A DNA stretch of 64,000 bases from the NCBI GenBank assembly GCA_035578175.1, contig JAQMRL010000022.1, forward strand, positions 5,067,501 through 5,131,500, given 5' to 3'. This stretch comes from Catonia carolina (Eukaryota; Arthropoda; Insecta; Hemiptera; Achilidae). The translations under genes and the position numbers were made by a program. The notes under the pieces are model-generated. The model had not been told where the DNA came from. It did not search any database and saw only the letters and a program-made list of their open reading frames with translations. Below, piece by piece: positions 1 through 11,905 of this stretch (its first letter is position 1; every line of letters begins with the position of its first letter).

Positions 1-590
1 GGTTATCCTCTCTTAATAGTATTTTTCTGTAGATTTTGACGGCGGCGTTTAATTAAAAAAAAAAAAAAAAAAAAAATACCGGTAGATTTTTTCATTTTCT
101 CCATTTCTGTTCATCGCAATATTTTATAAGTATAAAAAATAAAACAAAATTATAGAAAATACCAGGTAGAATTTACAGTCTGTTTCTCTAAAAATTTTTG
201 TGGAAAATTGTAAAATGCTATCTTGTTAATATTTTTATAAATGCTTACACATAATTTAGACTAATTCTCAAAAATTATTTCAGTTATTTTCATAACATGA
301 TATTTTTACGTAACTGTATTTGAAAAGTAAAATATTCGTGAGAATATAAATCCGTATTTTACCAAAAAAAACTAGTACATTACAAACTTGAACTAAAGGG
401 AAAAATAATTTAATGGTACATCTATGGGGTATCGGATAGCGTGCTGAACTGCAATGAGGAAGGGTATAACTTCTGTCCGACTTCCGGCTAAGATCTAAAA
501 ATTTCCTTACAAGGCAACTCGTTCTGCACCATTTACGTATTTAATAAATGTATAGTAAAACAATATAAGTGCAGTATTGTTATTTGTTTT
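1..590. other. AT-rich non-coding sequence with a weak tRNA-like patch
   Basis: No coding region is recognisable. An A-run of about 22 lies near 55-76. Around 430-500 the + strand has a segment with the look of a degenerate tRNA-derived SINE head (GGTATCGGATAGCGTGCTG, then TCCGACTTCCGGCTAAGATC in the box B place). The match is too weak to call a tRNA gene. Confidence 0.35.
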
Positions 591-591
591 A

Positions 592-835
592 ACTAATCGG
601 CTACCTGAGAAGAATCACTGCAGCCCTATGGCACGTAACCAATGAAATACAACACAATGACTTAAACCTGCCCTTCATAGAAGAAGAAATTTAACAACGT
701 AGGGAAAAACATTAACAAAAACTAGAAGACCATCAGAACCATTAGCGATTAACCTTCTTTACCACAGCGAAGACACTCACAGACTGAAACGTTTTAAACC
801 ATTGGATTTAGTTGAACAATTTTGTTAATCATTTA
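592..835 (+). pseudogene. Jockey-like LINE ORF2 3'-end remnant
   Basis: Frame-shifted translation shows the C-terminal signature of Jockey-type ORF2: pieces reading ITAAPWHVTNE, HNDLNLPFIEEE and KLEDHQN, ending near LKRFKPLDLVEQ. Intact relatives in this window carry the equivalents (APYYVTN, LHSGL or LHRD, then a basic RRLxRxW or RLKR tail before the stop). Several stops and shifts make it a fossil. Nothing upstream is recognisable as RT, so the copy is heavily 5'-truncated. A second remnant at 14890-15072 resembles it closely, including the NLPF motif, so both probably come from one subfamily. Confidence 0.6.
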
Positions 836-2146
836 AATATTTTCTTCATCTCTATGATCGTCAGCGTCTTCTCTAATTTCAACAACTTGGTGTTTCAAGA
901 TGTTGATTCACAGTTCATCAAGTTTGATTTTATAAATATATATATATTTTTTTTCTTCACGGTTTAGTCCTTTTGAAACATACTACTGAGTGTAGTTTAT
1001 ATTTTTAATTCTAAGAAAATTACTCATATTTTATCATATTTGCTTAAAGTTATTGTATTTATTAACTGATTGCAAAAGAAATATTACACTGTTACAAAAA
1101 ATAAAACTAATTGGCTTACAGTTATCAATTTATTAACTTAAAAATGTGACTAAAATACAGTGTTTTGGGATAAATTTATTTAGTTTACGGAATTAAATAT
1201 TAAATAAACTACACATTTTATTAAATTATGTGGCGTTCTTAATTTATTTTAAAATTATTTTTTTTTAGTTTTAGAAATAATAATTATTATTACAGCAAAT
1301 AAATTATTATTTGATGAATAGACATGAACTAAGAAACTTTAAAATAAAAACAGCTATGTGATTGAATGTTTTTAATAAAATAAATAAATATTTTCAGTCA
1401 GTCAATATTGAATTTAGAGTTGGTATTTGTTTTACTAAGCACGCATTTGCCTCAAAGCGATCGAGATAGATGCAGCGCGGTTTGAAATACTAAGAAGTTG
1501 TGTGCTTTAAAGAGAAGAATACCAGCGCAAAACAATATGCCAGACAATAAATTGTGTGCTACGGCTCGCCATCCAATATCTAGCTCATTCACAATTGGTA
1601 GTTCATCTAAGAGAGGCCACCATCTAACTGGACGTGACAAGAATTTCTTCATACTAAAGGAAAAGCCCAAGCGAAACTTCATAATAATAACCCTTTGTTA
1701 TTAAACCATTATTCCAATTTAATTAAAAAGTTAAATACTCTTAAAAGAAATATATTAATGGATTAACTGCTGTAAAAATTTAATTCAAAATTAAACGTTA
1801 TTTAATAATATTACAAATTTAAAACATTTAGCCTACATAAACAGACTAATGACTGCAATAAACGATTCCTTAAATGTTTTAAAATTAATAAGTTATTAAA
1901 AATAATAGAGCCTTTTTACTTTTAACTCTTATAGCTTAGAATTTTCTTCTTTTCCTTTCGTCAAATATTATGCACGTAGTTTCTACACCACACAGCCTCC
2001 AAGATTACTAGTCGTTACATCTTTCCCTTGGCCTTCCCAAGTTCTATCTCTCCCTCGGGTTGTGGGCTACCGCTTATTTACCTTAGGAATTCTGTCAACA
2101 CTCGTCCTACCAATGTTCGTTAACCACTGCTCTTGTAATTGTCTGA
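836..2146. other. AT-rich non-coding stretch with one possible exon-like ORF
   Basis: Mostly low-complexity AT sequence. The only locally less AT-rich part, about 1440-1690, has open frames on both strands. The minus-strand reading (1682 to 1452) follows a pyrimidine-rich CTTTTCCTTTAG and includes a hydrophobic run (residues about 45-60). I do not recognise a family and the ORF may be fortuitous. Confidence 0.3.
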
Positions 2147-3055
2147 TTTTTACTTTCCCTTGCCTATATGAATATATAGGAAGGAAAGTATTGTTTTCAT
2201 GTCGATTTTTTGAAATCGAGTTTTCACCGGATCTACACGTTTTCAGACCTCCTGAACCCAAAATAACATGTTTTTTTAGCGATTGGTCTGTGTGTGTGTG
2301 AATATCTCAATAATGGAACATTCTACGAACTTGAAACTTGAAACTTAAGTTAGGTACTATTAAAAGACCCGACAGGAACATTTTCATCAAAATCGGTCAA
2401 CCGAAAGTAGTAGTTTATTCGTGTAGTTTTTTGCGATTTTCTCAAAAACTGGTCCTACGATTTTTTTTAAAAATCGCCTGGTCTACTAAATTTTTTATGC
2501 TCTACAAGATAGGGTAGGCGCCATGTTTTCTGAAATTCTTTGTGAGGGTGTTTTCACGTATAAACGTTGTTTTTTTAAGATTACGGCTTTAATATGCAAT
2601 TTAGCGCAAAAATTTATATAATAAACGTTTTAGAGAACTTAAAATCCTACAACTTTTATTTCAAACATGTTTTGGTATAACGCTTAGTTTAGCGGTAATT
2701 AGCGATTTTCTCTTTTTTTCTCACGAAAACGTGTGAGAAATGGAATTTAAGAAGATTTCGCGACAAAAGTGTATATAATGAGTTTTATAGGAAATTAAAA
2801 GATCTACAACTTTTATTCATAGCATTTTTCTCTACAGAGCCTAGTTTAGCGCGAAAGAGTGATTTCCGTATTTTTAAGCCAAACTGAAGTCGATTGTCAT
2901 TTTGCGTCTTTCACTCATGATTAAAATTAGGTTATGTTTATTGAGGTTAGTTTTTTGTTTATTTCTAATGTTTTATTACTAATGTTAGGATTATTGTTTA
3001 TTATTTGTATTGGCAGAAGAAAGTTTTGTGAGTATTTCACACCAGATTTTTTTTT
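2147..3055 (+). repeat. REP1 dispersed repeat, copy A
   Basis: About 0.9 kb, shared with 10884-11905 (minus), 20472-21480 and 62743-63705, and more distantly with pieces at 39258-39375 and 43507-45757. Landmarks in order: TTTTTACTTTC start with a TATATAGG motif, a short GT microsatellite, a GAACTTGAAACTTGAAACTT block, a GGTCAACCG block, a CTACAACTTTTAT motif seen twice, then GAAAGT and a 3' hairpin-like end (TGTGAGTATTTCACA) before CCAGATTTTT. There is no long ORF, so it is probably a non-autonomous element. Imperfect terminal similarity (ACTTTC start, GAAAGT near the end) suggests a DNA transposon, but no target-site duplication is evident. Confidence 0.75.
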
Positions 3056-5294
3056 AATGGTGGAAAAATATGCAGTTGTAAAATGTCTTCATTCCTCGGT
3101 CTATCCAACCTGGAATAACCCACTAAAGAAAACACAACTTAGCACTCTGCAGTCTCTGTCTGAGTGCAGCCGTCATTACACAGGTCTCACTTTCAAACAC
3201 GTAACCAAGAAACCTCTATGAAATAGAGGTTTCTTGGTTACGATTGTTCTTGGAACGACTCAGAAGTGAGTCTCGTCAAACGTTGTTATTGAGCGTTCTG
3301 TTGAATGGCCAATTTATTTTATTAAAATGCTCCATCCTGTCAATTACACAAAACTCTGCAAGAAACGAGACATTACATCCTAGAAAATCAAAGCCTCTGA
3401 TCCGCTTAACTTGTTGACTATTGACAGGCTAACAGTATTTCACCGAACATGAAATACTTCTTCAAAAAATCTATTACTTTACATTCCACTGACGAAATAA
3501 TAAGCCCAACCTATCCCAGGAGCTATCAATCAAAATTTGCTTCCTTACAGGTCTTCATCTTCAGATATTACAATTTTTTTGTCAGTAAATATCAGGGTAA
3601 GTATGAATCTCGTCTCTTCAATGTTATTAACAGCGTTTCCAAATTAATTTTTATATTTTGTTATAATCTATATTTATTATATACTTTGTTAATAGTAGAT
3701 ATTACGGTCGTACTTAACACAGCACATTAAAACTATTTGAGTAAATTTTTATTTTTTTAATGTATTCTAAATTTATTGGCTGTTAAGCTTTTCATCTTCA
3801 CAAGAATTTGCCTATTTCAGTAATGTTAGCTATTATTTATAAAACATTTTTAATTTCGAAGTTCGGTGAATTATTTTAGAGAAATCTATTTAACCGAAGA
3901 TGCAGACTGAACAGAAAAATAAACTTTAATTTTTTAATTTTATTATGTTTTAATTATCTAGTTTGTATGTTTTTGCATTTAAAATTTATAATTATAAATA
4001 CTGTTCAGGAAATTGTATCATGCAGTAAATTATTGATAAATATTATTGCTATAATATATTTAATTTAACAATAGACAAGAGGTATAACATGCCATATGTA
4101 AATAATAAACAAAATCAATTACGATAATTTCAGTACAGTGAACTACACTAGATTAAAGAAGACTATTTTTAAACAGATTTTGGTTTTATTATGTTATTAA
4201 TATTAGTTGAATATTTGGTTATTTGTTTCGTTTATCTACATCCAATGGCTTTTTAGAAAATTATTTATCCTACTTCGATTTAGCTGGTGTTAATAAATTA
4301 TTTCATTTAGTATCGATGTTTTTCTATTTGGGTACGTAATTTAAATTTACAATTCGAATAAAAGCATATGGTATCATAAATTTTTAAACAATATCTAACT
4401 CGAATAACAAACAAAAAACAACTGCATTTATGTAAAAAAATAAGTAGCAAAAATGTTTCTAATATTGTTTAGTTTTAATATTAACTTTTGAGATAGTTTG
4501 CCTTCGTATCTATGGAGGAAGTAACTCGCTCGTTTGATTCTTAACAGCACTACAACAAAAAGACAAGACGGGCTCACAGACACACATCCAGCGACGACGA
4601 AACTCTATTCATTTCCAAGTTGTTGCTGAGACCGTGTCAAAGTTTAAGTAATAAATTTACGTTAAGAGAGAGAGCAAGGGAAAACAACTGCTCAACTGTG
4701 CACAGTGCAGGAACTTCGAGATTATGTAAATGACGATTTCATTACACTGGATTAGTTCTAGTTGTTGTCATTGTAATAGTAAAACTAATAGTATCAGCGT
4801 AGTTTTAGGCCGATTTACCATGCTCATTTATCAGTTAATAGTTAAAATAAGACATCACTTAATTGTTTTAAGTTCATAGTTAATCTCCTTTAATGACAGT
4901 TTTATTTGTCTCCATTTATCATAATTTCCATTGAAATACGATATCTGAGTACTTAGAGAAAATAAAAATAAAAGATTCAGTATAGTTAACCATCCCTAGA
5001 AAAAAAATTAGGAAATGGTAATTTCATCTTTTAAATTTCTTATATATTTTTTTATTTAGAATCTTTGTAAAAAGTGAGCGTCCATTGGAAAGGGGACCTT
5101 ATCTTCACCCGAGTCAAAAGTGAGGTTATGACTGTTTCTTACTGAGAATTTAATGCTGAAAACAATGATATTTTTACTTTTTATCGTCATTTATAAAAAA
5201 GTTATAGAATTTTTAAAAATTAAATTTGTTTAAAATTAATTAAAAATTTAATTAAACGCAAATCCAAGTTACCAACTACATCTAAATTAACTAT
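3056..5294. other. Non-coding DNA containing a perfect hairpin
   Basis: Beyond the hairpin at 3200-3242, no gene, RNA or repeat boundary is recognisable. ORFs at about 2934-3221 and 3449-3730 have no recognisable domain; the first runs out of REP1 copy A. Confidence 0.4.
3200..3242. repeat. Perfect 20-bp inverted repeat with 3-nt loop
   Basis: The arms 3200-3219 (CGTAACCAAGAAACCTCTAT) and 3223-3242 are exact reverse complements around the loop GAA. A perfect stem this long is unlikely by chance and suggests a recent inverted duplication or a snap-back repair event. Similar CTCACTT-like words outside both arms may extend an older, imperfect palindrome. No Pol III terminator or coding context supports a functional RNA. 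Confidence 0.9.
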
Positions 5295-5815
5295 TTACAG
5301 CTCCTACTTTCAACCAATGTGGAGCTATACCAGTCAGCTTTACTGTGGTGCAAAACCATCGGTATTAGCAAAATTTAGCGTTTTTATTCAAAGCTTTTGC
5401 GGCGGATAGTTAACGCCCCCTATTATGTAACCAATAAAACGCTACACTCAGACTAAAACGACATAAATGACATTTTCTTAAAACTCTATACAAAATTTAG
5501 GAAAAAACTCGTAAACCACCATAACCCATTGACCTCAAATCTGCCTACGCAGACTCTCCTAAACAATCCATTATAACGATTAAACGTTGATGGAGCCGGG
5601 ATCTCATCAATTAACGTAGTACTGTAATTGACTATCCATTACAGTGTTCTAAATGTTGCACTTATCTATTCACGTCGAAGTTTTATCACTGGACACGTTT
5701 AATATCACTCCACTCACGTTTATTTATCATGTTAAATTTTTCCAAATTTTGTGTTTTCGCATTTACTGATTGTTTCCAACAGATTGTGAATTTCCTAAAT
5801 AAAGAGAAAAAAGTT
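5295..5815 (+). pseudogene. Jockey-like LINE ORF2 C-terminus and 3' UTR
   Basis: Translation across frames shows QPMWSYTSQLYCGAKPS, then NAPYYVTNKTLHS-like text, KLVNHHNPLTSNLPTQTLLN and a degenerate final basic segment. This matches the end of the intact LINE ORF2 at 29753 (RPIWNYGIEIFGTAKK, NAPYYVTNLTLHSG). At least two in-frame stops and several shifts are present. The non-coding tail runs to an A-rich end near 5800-5815 (CTAAATAAAGAGAAAAAA), which would be the LINE 3' terminus. The copy is 5'-truncated, as most LINE copies are. Confidence 0.7.
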
Positions 5816-8800
5816 GAAGAAACACTTGTTTACGGAAAATTACAATTAAAGGTGGTTAATATTTTAGAAAAAATATTGTTCAGTTAGTATATTTCTTTAA
5901 GTGTTTACTTTTCTTGTATTTGTCAGATATCATGTCTTACTTATACGTAAAATTTTGTGCTTGAATCCGGGATGTATTCAAATAATTGACGTTTAAAGTA
6001 ATTAAAATCCTGTTACAGATATTCTAAGATCTTGTCAAATGCAACATTTCATAGACGGACAAAAAATGAAATTTTTATTGTAATTTTGACGTACAACAAC
6101 GTTAAAACATTACAAAATATTTTTTTTCTAACTACAAGTATTACTCGTATATAACAAACTGCATTAGTGATTGAAATAATACTTAGACTAATCTAAAAAA
6201 ATAAATAAAAGATAATGATACTGAAAATAGGCATAAATTAAAAAATTACGTTCTGAGAATTTTTTAATTTTCTTGTTACGTGTGGAGGCACCAATCTTGA
6301 CTATTTTCTTGGAACGATATTCTCAGTACGTTTTTTTTTACGTTTTTAAGGTTTTGAGCCAGAACTTTTAGTTTTTCTTTTACGGATCCAACCAAAAAGG
6401 GATCCTTTACGAAGAAGAAAATATACATTGGTGAAGTTTTTCTAAGTATCGTTTTTCCTATTTGACATACTGTCTATTTTTGGGAATTTGATCATAATCT
6501 GAAAATAAAATAAAGGAGGGTTATTTTTATATTTTTGACCTAATTTGTTGCTCTTCTGAAAATTTTGCTCAGTGAAGCTAAGGTCCCTTTCCCTATGGAC
6601 AGTCGCTAAATATATTTTAATAATTATTGTTGGTTCACGAAGAATTTGATTGGTTGATGATAACGAAAAATTTTGCGAAATATTCATGGCTCCTCTTTTC
6701 AGATACAACAAAAGACACCAGAAACCTAGGTTGTGTGAAGTAAAAAATGGGTATGTTAAGGATAAAAATGATGCGCAGTCCCTTCTCCTCTAACTACAAA
6801 TCGTATTGTTCTACTCGTATGTGCCATGTTTTAAAAATTTGACAAAGTTGTTAGAGTTTACATTTTGTGCAGTTCTATAACTAACCCCTCACAAAAACCC
6901 TTGGAAACATCTTTGCTGAGTACTCAGTATCGCACTAATTTCATGTCTTGTATGAAAAACTTCACTTGTGATTTAAACTTATCGTGTGTTAAATTACACT
7001 TTCGTAAGATAAAAAGAAGAGGGCGTTATCGCTCATAAAATTGTATTATTTTTTGCTTGTATGGGTTTCATATAATATGAAGGATCAGGAGATACACAAC
7101 GTTGAACTCTGTATGGCTCAGAACGAACATTATGACTGTCTTGTAAAGTTTAAATTTTTCTGACATGTTTGATTTATTATGTACATCGAAAAAGTATTTC
7201 AGGTAATAAATACAGTTTTGTATGATTAAGAAACATTGGTTTTTAAATCTGCTTACTACACTCAGAGGTGTGATATAAAAATGGAATTTAAACCGATTTA
7301 ATCCTTTTTGTTTCCTTAATTAAGAGAATGATGATTGCTAGCAAATCAGTTACTTTTAAAACTGAGCGAAAATAATAGAATAGGGATTTTAGAACAAAAA
7401 AGTAACAGGGTCGGGCTGGTATAGAACACTGGCAACACTGCGACAGTCTTTTTTTAAATTTAAGTAAATGCTAGCATATTGGACTCGTGTGAATAAATTC
7501 ACACAGTGGTCTTGGGTTTCAAAGCCCTATTTTTAAATAAACGATTTAAGTTTACAACAAACTTAACCGTTATTATAAAAACGGTGAGTAACTAAAGCAC
7601 ATTAGTACGATAGTTTCAACCAGAAAATAACGGGTTTAAACTAAAGCAACGTTAACGTCAATAAAACAACGTTAACATTATTTCTAATACCGACTTTGTG
7701 TGTTGTGATTTGTGAGATGAAAAAAGAGATGACATATATATCCTGGATGCTTTTTGAGTATGGTTATGAAGCGGATAAATGTGGGAGAACCACAGTATAA
7801 CCGCTGTATTTCTGCTACGTTGTAAACGAAATTTACTCTTTTTCATTTCGTAAAATGAAGCTCATGTTTGCATGAATTTAAAGTATAGAGCTATTAGGCA
7901 AATCAGAAAAGAATACTATTTAAAACCATAGAAAAATGATAAAAGTCCGTTTGGTAGAACTCTGCATTTAGGAGCTAAAAAACTTCTCATTTAAAAGACA
8001 ATGAAATAATTTTTCGTTTTAAATTTATAGATAGGCCTACATTATATTATAAAAAAGGTAATTGGTTTTTACTTTAATTTTAACTTTAAACATAAAGAAA
8101 ACGGTTATAATTATCTATTTAAATTATTTTCCTAGCAGTAGGCCAACCTAGTTGCTTTTACTGGCTACCTATTTTAGACCGTGTAAAGAAATCTTAGGCA
8201 TATTTTGTAAGCTCTCCTGGGAGCTCGCTTTCTTAGCTTTCTTTCACAGAAGGTTTCTTATTTCTTCCGATCATCAGACATTTTATTTTTGTTCTGTGTG
8301 GAAGCCCATGAAATCATAAATGAACTTAATTCGTTTCATCAAATTTCCTTAGTTAATATCTAAGCATTCAAAAAAAAACAGCAAACAGCAGTTAGTAAAC
8401 TTTTCAGGAGGATTTTACAACGAATATGAATTTATTTTTTAATTTTTTAAATTGGGTTCATACATAAAAAAACTAAGTTGTCATAATGAAAAAGAAATTA
8501 TCAACCCAAAAACATTTCTAATTTCCGACAAAAACTATTTAGTATTATTCACTTTTTTGAAGAAAACTAGGAAATTATTTGAACGATTCATTTTATAGTA
8601 CAGTAACTTTACCTTATTTAGTTTAGAAATGTCGCTAAAAAAATATTACTACTTCCGTTATTTAATATCAGTAAAAAATCCATTCAGGACCCTCATGAAT
8701 TCTTTGTTTACTTTTTTGCAATGTCGGAAATAACAGTACCAAGCTTAGTAGAGTTTTAAGTTTCCTACCATGCTCTATAAATTTATCACTGTGACAAGTG

Positions 8801-10055
8801 TCTTTGTACTCGTTCATTAATTTTATAACGGACGTTGTGTAATAATTCTCTGTTTGTGATGCAGTGCAATGCACAAAGTACTGAAATATAAACTCGCTTT
8901 AAGAGTTTTTAACGTAATTCTATGCAGTTACCCTAAGCAGTTGGTGTATATGATCACAAGGGTTTTATTTTTGCTTTTTTTGAAGTTATGTTGTTTGTAT
9001 TTTTATTACAGGAGATAAATTTATAATAAATGTACTGATGAAAACATTATAATGTATTATGAGTAATTGTGTGTTTGTTTTCTTTCCATTTTATAAAAAA
9101 TGTATCACTTTTCTTCTACTCTCATTCTTTTCTACATGCTTACCAAATCCTGTTCTTAAAATCTTTTACTCTTAATTCCCTAGAGGCCTCTGCACAACAT
9201 TGTGTGCAGTTAGAAAAGAAAATCAGCCTTGTATTGCTATCTTGGGGCCGCAGACCTACATTATAACTCATATTTTTTAAAGCACATTAAATGTATATCC
9301 GTAGGACAAATGCACACTGTAACGTACGTACATAAGCATCCTCTTCAACCATTTACTCAGCTTTTATGAGATGATATAAACGTACAACCACTTGTCATCT
9401 ACTATTACACTGTTGTAGAAATAGCGAAACAAAATTTACTTCTGCTTCTACAATTTTATACATTTACAAGGATTTTTCTCATATTTTATTATTATCATTT
9501 TCAATGATTACTTTACGTCATAGTTTTTTGCGGTGTACTTAAATATTACAGCTATTTATTTTATAAAAAGTGTGTTTAATAAATTTACCTCACTTTTTAG
9601 ATAAATTTAATTATTTATGTAAATAAGGTCCTTACTATTATTTGTGTTTCATAATGTTTTTATTATTTTATATATATTTTACAAAAATTCACTTATTTTC
9701 AAATAAAAATTAATATCCAAGTTTTTAGTTTTGTTGGCTTCAATAATCGTTTAATTTAACTTTTTGACGTTATTAAGTTTTAATGAAGTTTATATTAATT
9801 ACAGATAAATACATAATATAAATCCATTTGTAACGAATGGGAAAGGACCGTTTTGCACCATTTAGCTCTATGTAAGTACAAACATACGGGTAAGAAAATT
9901 TTTGGATGACCGAGAAAAAAATGGTTTCTGGAACAGAATTAGACAGTTACTGTCTAAATTATGAAATGAAGAAGAATGATGAACCACAAATAATTTTTTT
10001 CCATTAAGCTTTATCATTGATGTGACTAATCCATTGATTACTAGTATCTTCAGAA
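5816..10055. other. Long non-coding stretch with one tRNA-like SINE fragment
   Basis: No coding region is supported; short ORFs (for example around 6442-6711, 8668-8874, 9069-9266) show no domain or codon signature. The only structured piece I see is the tRNA-like segment at 7450-7515. The rest is AT-rich sequence without recognisable repeat boundaries. Confidence 0.4.
7450..7515 (+). repeat. tRNA-like SINE head (degenerate)
   Basis: AATGCTAGCATATTGGACTC in the D-arm/anticodon place is followed about 35 nt later by GGTCTTGGGTTTCAAAGCCC, which resembles a box B/T-arm. The acceptor stem does not pair, so it is a tRNA-derived SINE relic rather than a tRNA gene. Confidence 0.35.
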
Positions 10056-10280
10056 TGTCATCTTTCTACCATGTTTATGGTCTTCCTATTTTCTTCTTGG
10101 GTGCTATTCTGGTACTCTTCTCATCCATCTGTAGTTCTCTGGACTCATTAGATGGTCTATTCTTTTATATTTAGGTTTGGCTATTTGATCTGCTATGACT
10201 TTTATTCTAATCTTCTGGCTGGTCTCATCTTTAGTCTTTCTATCTCGCTACAGAAATCTCAGCATTTTTTGTCATTTTCC
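10056..10280 (-). pseudogene. RTE/CR1-like LINE ORF2 tail remnant
   Basis: Minus-strand translation gives KVIADQIAKPKYKRIDHL, then ENYRWMRRVPE, stop, HPRRK, then EDHKHGRKMTF. This follows the familiar end of insect endonuclease-reverse transcriptase LINEs, where a W-x-GH motif is followed by a DxRWTKRV motif, W-x-PR and a GRPxxRW motif. Stops interrupt it and the RT core is absent. The assignment rests on motif order only. Confidence 0.5.
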
Positions 10281-10883
10281 GATGAGCAATGTTTAGGCAT
10301 TCCGTTATTCCCTCAATTAAATTCGATGTTCCTGCAACGTATATCAGCGTAGGTAAAACAAATTGGTTGAATAATTATGTTCTCCGATTTGTGGAAATTG
10401 AGATTTAATCAGTTTTTAAGTATGCTACTTAGCTCAGCTACAATTTTCTAATATCTACGTACTAGCTTCTTGTAAAACTGTATTTTAAAATAATGTAGAC
10501 TTAGATTATCGTTTTCAAAATTTACGCATTTTTGCGTCAATCCTGAAAGAAATGCTTCCTCAATTTTCTATTGCACTAAGGACGGAAAATATAGGTGGGT
10601 CGAGTTCTCGCTCTTGTATCCCTCTCACAATTTCCTACGTACTCATAGACTCCCTCTGCGCTCTTTGTAGTGTTACAAAAAGTACACTGTTTTTACGTGT
10701 TAGATTAAAAATAAAAGTACTTAAAGTATTCAATGTACTTTTTCACTTACTGTATTTATTATCTATTGTATTTATTTAGTGCAATCGATAAAATATTATT
10801 AATAAAAAATGAAGTATGAATAGAATTTTATAACACGTATGCCGATGAGGTAATTATGGTTTACAGTCCCCAATAGCTTACTT
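10281..10883. other. Non-coding spacer
   Basis: No gene or repeat is recognised between the LINE tail remnant and REP1 copy B. Confidence 0.4.
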
Positions 10884-11675
10884 TAAAAAAATGTGGTGTG
10901 AAACACTCACACAACTTTCTCTTGCCAATGCAAATAATTAACAATAAACCTAACATTAATAATAAAACATTAGAAGTAAACAAAAAACTAAGCTCAAAAA
11001 CATAACCTTATTTTAATCATGAGTGAATGATGCAAAATGAAAATCAACCTCAATTTGGCTTAGAAATACGGAAAATCACTCTTTCTCTCTAAACTAGGCT
11101 CTGTAGAGAAAAATGCTTTAAATAAAAGTTTTAGATCATTTAATTTTCTATAAATTAAATTATATACACTTTTGTCGTAAAATGCATACTAAGGCCGAAA
11201 TCTTAAAAAAATCAATTTTTCACACATTTTCGTGAGAAAAAAACAAAAAAATCGCAAATTACCGCTAAACTAAGCGTTATACAAAAAATTGTTTGAAATA
11301 AAAGTTGTAGAATTTTTAATTCTCTACAACTTTTATTATATAAAGTTTTGCACTAAAATGCATATGAAAGCTGTAATCTTAAAAAAACAACGTTTTTACG
11401 TAAAAACAGCCTCACCCAGAATTTCAGCAAACATGACGCCTACCCTATCTTGTAGAGAATAAAAAATTGAGTAAACCAGGCGATTTAAAAAAAAGTCGTA
11501 GGACCAGTTTTTGAGAAAATCGCAAAAAAGTGAAAAATTACACGAATAAACTACCACTTCCGGTTGACCGATTTTGATGAAAATGTTCGTGTCGAGTCCG
11601 GTAGTGGTACTTAACTTAAGTTTCAAGTTTCAAGTTCGTACGATGTTCCGTGCTTGAGATATTCTGTTCACACAT

Positions 11676-11729
<54 letters not shown>

Positions 11730-11905
11730 TCTCACACACACACAAACACACACACACACACACACAGACCAATCGCTGAAAACATGTTTTTTGGGTTCAG
11801 GGGGTCTGAAAACGTATAGATCCGGTGAAAACTCGATTTCGAAAAATCGACATGAAAACAATACTTTCCATCCTATATATTCATATAGGCAAGAGAAAGT
11901 AAAAA
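10884..11905 (-). repeat. REP1 dispersed repeat, copy B
   Basis: Inverted relative to copies A, C and D. It starts (as read on +) with the hairpin end GGTGTGAAACACTCACAC and ends with CCTATATATTCATATAGG and AAGAGAAAGTAAAAAG. It carries the CTACAACTTTTATTA block near 11320 and the AAGTTTCAAGTTTCAAGTTC block near 11620, followed by a greatly expanded (CA)n tract. The expansion makes this the longest copy. Open frames through the CA tract are artefacts of the repeat. Confidence 0.75.
11678..11766. repeat. (CA)n microsatellite inside REP1 copy B
   Basis: About 45 CA units with small interruptions (TACTCT near 11727 and AA near 11745). The same place in copies A and D holds shorter GT tracts on the other strand, so the microsatellite is an ancestral part of REP1 that expanded here. 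Confidence 0.95.
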
